The position numbers and the translations under genes are program-made. 64,000 nt of DNA from Porphyrobacter sp. HT-58-2 (GTDB lineage Bacteria > Pseudomonadota > Alphaproteobacteria > Sphingomonadales > Sphingomonadaceae), in NCBI RefSeq assembly GCF_002952215.1, contig NZ_CP022600.1, positions 1,116,001 to 1,180,000 of the forward strand. Direction: 5' to 3'. The notes beneath the pieces were generated by a model that was not told where the DNA came from, ran no database searches, and was given only the letters and a program-made list of their open reading frames with translations. Positions 34,280 through 41,666 of the stretch are shown here, one piece after another; positions within the stretch are counted from its first letter, which is position 1; each line of letters opens with the position of its first letter.

Positions 34280-35847
34280 TCCGCGCAGCGAAGGCATGGC
34301 TCAAGGCCCGCTGGCCGCGGCTGCGGCTGCGCACCATCGTCTTTGCCACGCTGTTCACTGTTGCCGCGCTGCCGGGAATCGCGGCGATGTTCCTCAGGGT
34401 CTACGAGAATACGCTGGTGCGCCAGACCGAGGCGGAGCTGGTTGCGCAAGGGGCGGCGCTGGCGGCGGCGGCTGAGGCCATGTGGCCGGGAGCGGCCGAG
34501 CGAACAATCCCCGATCCGCAGGATTTCCGGCCCGAGGTGCCGACCATTGATCTTAGCAGCAGCGCGATCCTGCCCGAACGGCCCGCACCGCAAACAACTG
34601 CGACTGCACCCGAACCTGAGGCAGTGGCAGCCGCGCGTGCGCTGGCACCGGTGGCGGCGCGCACCCGGCAGGTGACATTATCGGCGATTGTCCTGCTCGA
34701 TCAAAAGGGGCAGGTCGCCTCGATCAAGAACCCCGGAAGCCTCGCCGCCCTGCCCGAAGTGCGCGCCGCACTGGCAGGGCGGCCGGAAACCGTGCTGCGC
34801 CGCAACGGCGATTACCGCGCCACTTACAACTTCGAATGGCTCAGCCGCGCCGCCGCCTTGCGGGTGCATCATGCGCGGCCGATCATGGTCGAAGGGCGCG
34901 TGGTCGGGGTGTTGCTGCTGTCGCGTTCGGCGCGGGCGCTGTTCAAGGGGCTCTATGCCGATCGCGGCAAGATCGCGCTGGGGATTGTCGCCATTTTCGG
35001 CCTGCTGATCGTGCTGTCCGGCGTGCTGTCACGCGGGATCGTGCGCCCGGTCGAGGCACTGGCCCGCGCCAGCCGCGCGCTTGCCTCGGGGCGGCAGGAG
35101 TTTCCCGATCCGCCGCGCACCGCAGCGATCGAGATTCAGGCGCTCTACGCCGATTTCGCCCGCATGGCCGAGGCGATCGAGCGGCGCTCGCGTTACCTGC
35201 GCGATTTCGCCCATGCGGTGAGCCACGAGTTCAAGACCCCGCTGGCGGGCATCAGAGGCACGCTGGAAATCCTCGGCGATCATGGCGACACGATGGCGAC
35301 GGATGAACGCCGCCGTTTCCTTGCCAATGCCGATGCCGATGCGGCGCGGCTGACGATGCTGACGTCGCGTCTGCTGGAGTTGGCGCGTGCCGATCTCAGC
35401 GCCGATGATGCGGCGGGACGTGCCGATCTGGGCGCGGTGCTGCGGCGGCTGCGGGATGCTTATGGAAGCGAGAGTTTTGCCGTGGAAGCAGCAGTCCCCG
35501 CTGGCCTGCCGCTGCTGGCAATCCGCGAAGCGTCGCTTGAGGCAATTGTCAGCGCGCTGATCGACAACAGCCGGCAGGCGGGCGCAAACCTGATCGGTTT
35601 TGCGGTGCAGCCCGACCTGAGCGCAGGGGCGGTGCGGATCATTGTCACCGACGATGGCCCCGGCATCCCCGCTGCCGACCGCGAGCGGATCTTCGAGCCG
35701 TTCTTCACGACTCGGCGCGCAAGTGGCGGCAGCGGGCTGGGCCTGTCGATCGTCAAGTCGCTGATCGAAGCGGCTGGCGGCACGCTGCGGCTGGCGGACG
35801 GCGAGGGCGGGGCGAGCTTCGTCCTCACCCTGCCGCTCGCCCGCTGA
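34276..35847 (+). CDS. sensor histidine kinase
   Basis: A 523-residue membrane kinase. TM1 is near residues 20-40, a periplasmic sensing region spans about 45-230, TM2 is near 233-254, then comes a HAMP-like linker. HisKA carries phospho-acceptor H317 in AHAVSHEFKTPLAG, and the HATPase has an N-box (ALIDNSRQAGANL), VTDDGPGIP and GGSGLGLSIVKSL. A Pro/Ala-rich stretch at 95-125 interrupts the periplasmic part. Partner of the preceding regulator. The signal is unknown. Confidence 0.9.
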   Translation: MIRAAKAWLKARWPRLRLRTIVFATLFTVAALPGIAAMFLRVYENTLVRQTEAELVAQGAALAAAAEAMWPGAAERTIPDPQDFRPEVPTIDLSSSAILPERPAPQTTATAPEPEAVAAARALAPVAARTRQVTLSAIVLLDQKGQVASIKNPGSLAALPEVRAALAGRPETVLRRNGDYRATYNFEWLSRAAALRVHHARPIMVEGRVVGVLLLSRSARALFKGLYADRGKIALGIVAIFGLLIVLSGVLSRGIVRPVEALARASRALASGRQEFPDPPRTAAIEIQALYADFARMAEAIERRSRYLRDFAHAVSHEFKTPLAGIRGTLEILGDHGDTMATDERRRFLANADADAARLTMLTSRLLELARADLSADDAAGRADLGAVLRRLRDAYGSESFAVEAAVPAGLPLLAIREASLEAIVSALIDNSRQAGANLIGFAVQPDLSAGAVRIIVTDDGPGIPAADRERIFEPFFTTRRASGGSGLGLSIVKSLIEAAGGTLRLADGEGGASFVLTLPLAR

Positions 35848-35857
35848 CGGCCCGCGC

Positions 35858-38146
35858 TTACTCCCAGATCTTCCGCGTCTCGCCGATGGTCGCCTCGCGG
35901 ATCTGCGCGCGGTGGAAGGGCAGGCGATGCCAGCGCTTTTCCGCATAGGCGCGGGTCTGGTCGGCAAAGTGGGGCGAGGCGGGATTGGTGGACTGCGAGT
36001 AGCTCAGGATCGCATCGGCGACCGGGCCGCTCTCGTCGAAGCCGACGATCTGGATATAGCTTGTCCCATGCACCGGCATCAGCCCGCCATAGGGTGCGGG
36101 GCGCGCGTCCTGATAGTTGAGCACGCCCGCCGTTCCGGGGCCGCCGTGGATGGCGATGGCTTCATTGCCTGCCATGACGCGCTGCACCGAGCCCCATGGC
36201 GCATCGAGCGCAATGCCTGCCTCGTCAAGTTCGGTCACGGCCTCGGCCAGCGCGGTGAGCAGATTCTCGCCCTTGGCACCATCGGTGGCGAGGGTGTTGG
36301 GGGTGGCGACGGGATTGCCCGCGTCGAAGGGAACCTGCCACAGGCCCGGCAGCTTGGCCGCCCTCGCCCAGAAGGCGCGGAACAGCGCCGCGCCGCGGCT
36401 GTCTGCCTCATATCGGCGGTCCCACTGGCCCAGCACCGCGCAGCCGCGCGCCGTCACGTCGGGCAGGGTGGCGGGAGCCGCGCACAGCGTCGTCATTTCG
36501 TCCATCACCATGTCTGCCGCGAGGCTCTTGTTGGCAAAGGCGAGCGCCTTGGCGCGGGCATGATCGACCTTGCCGCTCGCCAGCATCGCCTCGGTCTCGG
36601 TGAAGTTCGAACGGGTCCGCAGCGACAGGGGCTTTTCATACTTGCCCAGCACCGGGGACAATTGCCGGTGCGGGATCGCCGGGTTGCTGATCCAGTAGCT
36701 GTCGTTCGAATTGGTGAGGTAGCTGCGCACCGTGGTTGCGGCCTGATCGGTAGCAGGCATGAGGCCGGGCGCGGGGGTGCCGGCGGCCACATCCCAGTCG
36801 CAGGACGACTTGCTGCCATCGAGCAGGATCGCAAATTCGGCGAACAGCGGCGCGATCGGGGTGGCGCAGGTCTTCGCCTTCTCGCCCGAGACATTCGGCA
36901 CCGCGGTAACATCGGCATGGAGCGCGTCGCCGTGGCGGTCGGCCGCAATGGTGTTGACCCAGGGAATGCCCAGCGTTTCGCTGACGGCCGCCTTGATCTC
37001 GCCGACATTTCTGGCCTCGCCGATGCGCAGCCAGGTCTCGATCCCGCGCTGGTTGCCGCGATTGGCGTCCTTGAGCGCAAAGGCACTCTGCGTGCTCCAG
37101 GTGATGCCGCGTGCGGGGATAACAAAGACCGGGCCGAAGCGGCTGCTGTAGAGCGTGCGGGTGACGTCAGGCTGGCCCTCGGGCATTGGTACGGTGACAG
37201 TCTGCGGCGTCATGGCTTCGCTCTGGCCGTCGACCATGTAGCGGGTCGGGTCAGCCGGATCGAGCGCCAGCTGGTAAAGCGTGAAGTGCCGCGCCTCGGT
37301 CACGGTGTGGGTCCAGGCGACGTCCTTGTTGAAACCCAGCGTCACCATCGGGGTGCCGGCCAGGCCCACACCCATCACGTCATACCCCTTCGGGCCGGTG
37401 ATGTGCATCTGCCAGAAGCGGTTGGGGCCTTTCCACGGAAAGTGCGGATTGCCGATCACCAGCCCGCGTCCGTCCGCCGTGGCATCGCCGCCAAAGGCCC
37501 AGCCATTGCTGCCCATGCCCAGTTCACCGGGATCGGGCAGGCTTATGGTCACCTTCGGGGCAGGGCTTCCCGGCGGCGCGGCATTGGCGATGGCGGGGGC
37601 AAGGTTGAGCGAGCTTGCCAGCAGCATCTGCTTTTCATTGAGACGGAGCATGTCGTCGGCGGTGATGGGGCGCACCCACGCCTTGCCGCGACATTCGGCG
37701 GGGATGCCTTGCGCGCCGGCGTCCTTGAGGAAGCGGTTGTAGCCCGCGACATAACCCGCCAGCAGATCCTGCGCGCGCGGGCTCAGGGTCTTCGCGCTTG
37801 TCCGCAGGGCAGGCAGATCGATCACCGCGCGGAAGAACAGGTCGGACGACAGGTTGTCGACCTCCTCGAAGCCGAGCACCGCCTTGGCGTCTGGCCCGAA
37901 ATGCTTCGAACGTTCGCCCGCAACGGTCACGAATTCCTCGGCCAACAGGCACAGGTTGTCCTCGGCATAGGCATAGGCCACGCCATAGCCCACGCCGCGC
38001 CAGTCGCGCGCTTCGATATGGGGAATGCCGTAAGTGGTGCGGGTGATGCTGGCGGAATAGCGCTTGCCCGCAAGGGCCTCGCCCGCCGGGGCCAGTGCCA
38101 TGACGGCGCAGCCCGCCGCCAGAATTGCCGTCCGCATCCGCATCAT
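35858..38146 (-). CDS. penicillin/AHL acylase-type Ntn hydrolase
   Basis: A periplasmic acylase precursor of about 762 residues. The signal peptide (to about residue 27, EALAG) precedes an alpha-subunit region (RTTYGIPHIEARDWRGVGYG). The autoproteolytic nucleophile is S213 in GMGSNGWAFGG, and VIGNPHFPW is the usual oxyanion/substrate strand. S45 peptidases of this layout include penicillin G acylase, aculeacin acylase and PvdQ-like AHL acylases; the Ser-Asn-Gly-Trp start favours the last two. Start is uncertain among GTG 38149, ATG 38146 and ATG 38143 behind GGGAGAG. Convergent with the histidine kinase, 10 bp apart. Confidence 0.85.
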   Translation of the reverse strand: MMRMRTAILAAGCAVMALAPAGEALAGKRYSASITRTTYGIPHIEARDWRGVGYGVAYAYAEDNLCLLAEEFVTVAGERSKHFGPDAKAVLGFEEVDNLSSDLFFRAVIDLPALRTSAKTLSPRAQDLLAGYVAGYNRFLKDAGAQGIPAECRGKAWVRPITADDMLRLNEKQMLLASSLNLAPAIANAAPPGSPAPKVTISLPDPGELGMGSNGWAFGGDATADGRGLVIGNPHFPWKGPNRFWQMHITGPKGYDVMGVGLAGTPMVTLGFNKDVAWTHTVTEARHFTLYQLALDPADPTRYMVDGQSEAMTPQTVTVPMPEGQPDVTRTLYSSRFGPVFVIPARGITWSTQSAFALKDANRGNQRGIETWLRIGEARNVGEIKAAVSETLGIPWVNTIAADRHGDALHADVTAVPNVSGEKAKTCATPIAPLFAEFAILLDGSKSSCDWDVAAGTPAPGLMPATDQAATTVRSYLTNSNDSYWISNPAIPHRQLSPVLGKYEKPLSLRTRSNFTETEAMLASGKVDHARAKALAFANKSLAADMVMDEMTTLCAAPATLPDVTARGCAVLGQWDRRYEADSRGAALFRAFWARAAKLPGLWQVPFDAGNPVATPNTLATDGAKGENLLTALAEAVTELDEAGIALDAPWGSVQRVMAGNEAIAIHGGPGTAGVLNYQDARPAPYGGLMPVHGTSYIQIVGFDESGPVADAILSYSQSTNPASPHFADQTRAYAEKRWHRLPFHRAQIREATIGETRKIWE

Positions 38147-38227
38147 CACTCTCCCGCAACGCTTTCAGGTTGTTTGGAGCAACCTATCGGCAAGCCTGCG
38201 GGCAAGTAAAGGGGGCGGGACAGCAAA

Positions 38228-38260
38228 GGGGCGCTGCGACCTTTCCCATCGCAGCGCCCC
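38228..38260. terminator. hairpin terminator downstream of the outer-membrane protein gene
   Basis: A perfect 12-bp stem (GGGGCGCTGCGA with its complement) around a 9-nt loop, flanked by GCAAA and TTTGC. It lies 26 bp beyond the stop of the gene at 38287 in its direction of transcription. The T-run is short, so termination strength is uncertain. Confidence 0.7.
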
Positions 38261-38286
38261 CATTTGCGTGACGATCTGTCAGTTGA

Positions 38287-39234
38287 TCAGAACGTGAAGC
38301 CGGCGGTCAGCTTGTAGAAGTCGCCGTCATTGCCGCTTTCGATGTCCGCGCCAGCGGTGAAGCGGGCGAAGAAGCCGTTGCTGGTCTTGAACTGCACGTA
38401 GGGGCCAAGCCACTGGTAGACGCGCGCGGTCGCGCCGCCTTCGTTGCGGCTGTTGCTCAGCAGTTCGTAGTGCGCGCCGGCCGAGACCTTGTCGCTGAAC
38501 TTGTAGCCCGCGTTGATCCAAGTGTGCAGGAAGTCGAGCGCGCCGACATCGTTGCGGTTGCGCAGCGCGGCATAGTAACCGCCGTAATATTCCGCTTCGA
38601 AGGTGTCGTCGGCATAGTTGACGGTCAGGCTCGGCACGATGCCGTCAGCGAAGTTGCCGCCGGTTCCGGTCGGGACGTCGTTGGGGCCGCGCACGCCGCG
38701 CGACAGCAGGGCGCCGTTGGTGAGGCCGAGCTGCGGCTTGATCACGAAGCCGCCGCTGTAGATCGCTGCGCCGACGCCGAATTCGGTCCACAGGTCCGAG
38801 CCCAGAGCCGTACCGAAGGCGTCAGTGGTCCAGATGATGCCGTAGAAGCTGAAATCGACGTTTTCGCTCACGGGGATGAGGCCGTTGAACGCCGGGTAGA
38901 AACCGAAGAACGAATCCTGGTTGAGCGTGACGGTGAAGCTGTCCGAACGGCCGCCGTTTTCGGCACCCTGTGCGGCGGCAGCAGCAGCCATGACGGCGGG
39001 GGTGATGGCAACCTCGCCGCTGCCCGCGCCAACTGCGATCGGCACCGCTGCCGGAGCAGCTGCCGTGTTCAGATCGAATACGGTGATTTCAGCATCGTCG
39101 CTGGGGGTGGCAACCGAAATCGTGGCGGCTGCGGCTTCCATCGCGATACCTTCGGGGCCTTGCGCGAAGGCGGGTGCCGAAAAAGCCGATGCGATGGTCA
39201 ACGCCGAAACGGCGCTGGCAAAACGAATGGTCAT
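38287..39234 (-). CDS. outer-membrane beta-barrel protein, family not recognised
   Basis: A 315-residue exported protein. The signal peptide (to SAFSAPAFAQ) is followed by an Ala/Val-rich linker of about 70 residues (AEITVFDLNTAAAPAAVPIAV) and then about 220 residues of alternating amphipathic strands (NVDFSFYGIIWTTDAFGTALG, GFVIKPQLGLTNGALL, FFARFTAGADIESGNDGDFY) ending in Phe. This is the pattern of a small monomeric barrel. ATG 39234 follows AGGAG with a 9-nt gap. It has its own terminator and an upstream region with a palindrome and a short tandem repeat, suggesting a separately regulated gene. Confidence 0.7.
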   Translation of the reverse strand: MTIRFASAVSALTIASAFSAPAFAQGPEGIAMEAAAATISVATPSDDAEITVFDLNTAAAPAAVPIAVGAGSGEVAITPAVMAAAAAAQGAENGGRSDSFTVTLNQDSFFGFYPAFNGLIPVSENVDFSFYGIIWTTDAFGTALGSDLWTEFGVGAAIYSGGFVIKPQLGLTNGALLSRGVRGPNDVPTGTGGNFADGIVPSLTVNYADDTFEAEYYGGYYAALRNRNDVGALDFLHTWINAGYKFSDKVSAGAHYELLSNSRNEGGATARVYQWLGPYVQFKTSNGFFARFTAGADIESGNDGDFYKLTAGFTF

Positions 39235-39389
39235 ATGGAACGCTCCTGAAAGAGAGGTGGGACCGTTCCGCCTGCGTGCTGCGCCTGCGCCTTCTTTTGT
39301 TACGAATGGGCTTCGTTCACAGCAAGAATCATCAGTAGCGTTTAGTGTGCGTTGCACAATTCTTATTGCGACCGGAATGCGAACATTGT

Positions 39390-39430
39390 CTTTGCTGTGT
39401 TGCAGCAAAGAAACATCTGCAAATCTGCAA
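39390..39430. promoter_or_regulatory. palindrome and tandem octamer upstream of the outer-membrane protein gene
   Basis: An 8-bp inverted repeat CTTTGCTG/CAGCAAAG with a 5-nt centre at 39390-39410 is followed by two adjacent copies of ATCTGCAA at 39415-39430. Both lie about 160-195 bp upstream of the ATG at 39234, just beyond the end of the alcohol dehydrogenase. They may be regulator sites; the hairpin could alternatively serve as a weak terminator for the dehydrogenase. Confidence 0.4.
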
Positions 39431-39449
39431 ACTTCGGAATATACCGATC

Positions 39450-40532
39450 TCAGCCTGCCGCATGTTCGCTGCGCAGGCTCTCCATGTCGATCACGAAGCG
39501 ATACTTGATATCGCTGGCTTCCATGCGGTCATAGGCTCTCTGGATGTCCTGCATCGCGATCACCTCGATATCGGGCAATATGCCCTTTTCGGCACAGAAA
39601 TCGAGCATCTCCTGCGTTTCCGCGAGTCCGCCGATTCCGCTGCCGGTGAGCACCTTGCGGCCCAGCAACACTCCGGTGTGTATCTCGGGCATCATCCCGA
39701 TCAGCCCGACCAGCACCTGAACCCCGTCGATTCGCAGCAGGTGGAGATAGGGCGCGACATCATGCCTGACCGGAATGGTGTTCAGCACCATGTCGAAATA
39801 GCCCGCATGGGCCTTCATCGCCGCCTTGTCGGCGGTGTTGAGAAATCCCTGCGCGCCCAGTTTTGCAGCATCCGCGCGCTTGCTTTCCGAGCGTGACAGC
39901 ACCGTCACCTCTGCCCCCATGGCCGCCGCCAGCTTCACTCCCATGTGGCCAAGACCGCCGAGCCCTGCCACCGCGACCTTGCTGCCCGGGCCGACCTTCC
40001 AGGTGCGCAAGGGGCTGTAGGAGGTGATCCCCGCGCACAGCAGCGGCGCGGCTTCGGCCATCGGCAGGCCGTCCGGCACCTTGAGCACGAATTCCTCGCG
40101 AGCCACGATCCGTTCGGAATAGCCGCCGAAGGTGAGGCTGCCGTCGCGCCGGTCTGTGCCATTATAGGTGCCGGTCATCCCGCCATCGAGGCAATATTGT
40201 TCAAGATCGCTCTCGCAGTGGCGGCATTCCATGCACGAATCGACCATGCAGCCAATCGCCACCCGGTCACCGATCTTGTGCCGGGTAACACCCTCTCCGA
40301 TGGCGCTGACGATCCCGACGATCTCGTGGCCCGGCACGATCGGATAGGTGGTGAAGCCCCAGTCGTTGCGCGCAGAGTGCAGATCGGAATGACAGATGCC
40401 GCAATGCGTGATCTCGATCAGCACATCGTCATGGCGCAGGCCCCGGCGGATGATCTGCATCGGGCCGACGCCGCTATCGGGCGCGGTCGCGCCATAGGCC
40501 TTCGTGGGGTATTCGTTGGTTGCGCTGGTCAT
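39450..40532 (-). CDS. zinc-dependent alcohol dehydrogenase (cinnamyl-alcohol dehydrogenase/YahK type)
   Basis: A 360-residue medium-chain dehydrogenase, probably NADP(H)-linked aldehyde reductase. Catalytic zinc ligands are in CGICHSDLH and GHEIVG; structural zinc cysteines in CMVDSCMECRHCESDLEQYC; the cofactor-binding motif is GLGGLGHMGVKLA. The order and spacing fit the CAD/ELI3/YahK subgroup. ATG 40532 is chosen since the domain begins there; the longer frame runs through a structured intergenic region. The SDR gene at 40654-41448 lies upstream on the same strand. Confidence 0.9.
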   Translation of the reverse strand: MTSATNEYPTKAYGATAPDSGVGPMQIIRRGLRHDDVLIEITHCGICHSDLHSARNDWGFTTYPIVPGHEIVGIVSAIGEGVTRHKIGDRVAIGCMVDSCMECRHCESDLEQYCLDGGMTGTYNGTDRRDGSLTFGGYSERIVAREEFVLKVPDGLPMAEAAPLLCAGITSYSPLRTWKVGPGSKVAVAGLGGLGHMGVKLAAAMGAEVTVLSRSESKRADAAKLGAQGFLNTADKAAMKAHAGYFDMVLNTIPVRHDVAPYLHLLRIDGVQVLVGLIGMMPEIHTGVLLGRKVLTGSGIGGLAETQEMLDFCAEKGILPDIEVIAMQDIQRAYDRMEASDIKYRFVIDMESLRSEHAAG

Positions 40533-40653
40533 GCAACGTCTCCTGTGAAGTGCAGTATCGAACCCGCAGGGTTCGCAAGGGCGACGGCCCGCCGGCCGGT
40601 AGGCCGCCCCCCGCGGAGGCGTTGGCGAAGCCGATAAGCCGCGAGCGCAAAAA
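40533..40653. repeat. GC-rich palindromic intergenic element
   Basis: This 121-bp spacer between SDR and alcohol dehydrogenase contains GAACCC-GCA-GGGTTC (40560-40574), a larger imperfect stem of GGGCG/GGCC runs, and a third stem with CGCGG/CCGCG ends. Its density of dyads suggests an interspersed palindromic repeat unit rather than a promoter. Confidence 0.4.
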
Positions 40654-41448
40654 CTACTTCGGCGGCATCCGGATTGCCCCATCCAGCCGGAACTGGTGGC
40701 CGTTGATGTAGCTGTTGCGGGCAATCTCCAGCACCAGCGAGGCAAATTCCTCCGGCTCGCCGAGGCGCTTGGGGAAGGGAACGCTGGCGTTCAGCTGCGC
40801 CCACATCGGCGGATTGCGATCCTTCATCCCCAGCATCAGCGGAGTGGCGAAGATCCCCGGCATGACCGAGTTCACGCGGATCCCCATGTCCATCAGATCG
40901 CGCGCCATCGGCAGGACCAGCCCGTTCACCCCGGCCTTGCACGATCCGTAGATCACCTGCCCGATCTGCCCGTCCTGCGCCGCGACGCTGGCGGTGAGGA
41001 TGATGCAGCCGCGCTCGCCGTCATCGTTCAAGGCTTCCGCATTGGCCATCCCGAGCGCCGAGATGCTGGCGACGCGGTAGCTCGCCACCAGAATGCCCTC
41101 GGCCCCGAAAGCGTAGTCTTCGGTGGAGAGGCGCTTGTACTGGCCGCTTTCCTTGTCCCAGCCCAGCGTCTTGCCGCGCCGCGAGGCCATTGCGCAGTGG
41201 AGCGTCACGCGTTCCTGACCATGGGCAGCGCGGGCGGCGGCGAAACCGGCCTCGACTGAAGCCTCATCCATGATGTCGACATGGTGGAAAGTGCCGCCGA
41301 TTGCGCGCGCATGCGCCTCGCCCGCTTCATCGTTGATGTCGAAAATGGCGACCTTCATGCCGGCATCGGCAAAGGCCTTGGCGCTGGCCTTGCCGAGGCC
41401 ACTCGCTCCGCCCGTTACAACCGCGGCCATGCCTGGTTCGATCTTCAT
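40654..41448 (-). CDS. short-chain dehydrogenase/reductase (SDR), 3-hydroxyacyl-CoA dehydrogenase type 2-like
   Basis: A 264-residue SDR opening with MAAVVTGGASGLGKASAKAF and IFDINDEAGE, the layout of HSD10/3-hydroxyacyl-CoA dehydrogenase type 2 proteins. The NNAG motif is replaced (LHCAMA), catalytic Ser is in LTASVAA, Tyr-Lys in YGSCK, and the usual C-terminal VDGG is replaced by RLDGAIRMPPK. A block around residues 95-120 (RRGKTLGWDKESGQYKRLS) matches the region those enzymes use for acyl-CoA. ATG 41448 follows GAGAGGACAAGC. Confidence 0.85.
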   Translation of the reverse strand: MKIEPGMAAVVTGGASGLGKASAKAFADAGMKVAIFDINDEAGEAHARAIGGTFHHVDIMDEASVEAGFAAARAAHGQERVTLHCAMASRRGKTLGWDKESGQYKRLSTEDYAFGAEGILVASYRVASISALGMANAEALNDDGERGCIILTASVAAQDGQIGQVIYGSCKAGVNGLVLPMARDLMDMGIRVNSVMPGIFATPLMLGMKDRNPPMWAQLNASVPFPKRLGEPEEFASLVLEIARNSYINGHQFRLDGAIRMPPK

Positions 41449-41666
41449 GCTTGTCCTCTCGTGCTGGATTTTGTCCGACGCTAAGCATTTGCACGGCGCG
41501 AGGCTAGCTCTCCAATTTGCGGCATCTGCCGCGGCGGCCCACATTACAGTTCCGTCATTCCCCGGTCGGACAGCGGTCATCGAAGGGTCGCGCCTGCGTC
41601 ATGCAGCCACCCTAGAGGCGCTGGCGGAAACGGCCCGCTGTGCCGGGCGTCAACAGGGGAAAATCG

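Noticed and set aside
35912..38209. A 765-codon plus-strand frame opposite the acylase
   Set aside because: Arg/Gly/His-rich translation without motifs; the minus strand encodes a complete Ntn hydrolase with signal peptide and nucleophile.
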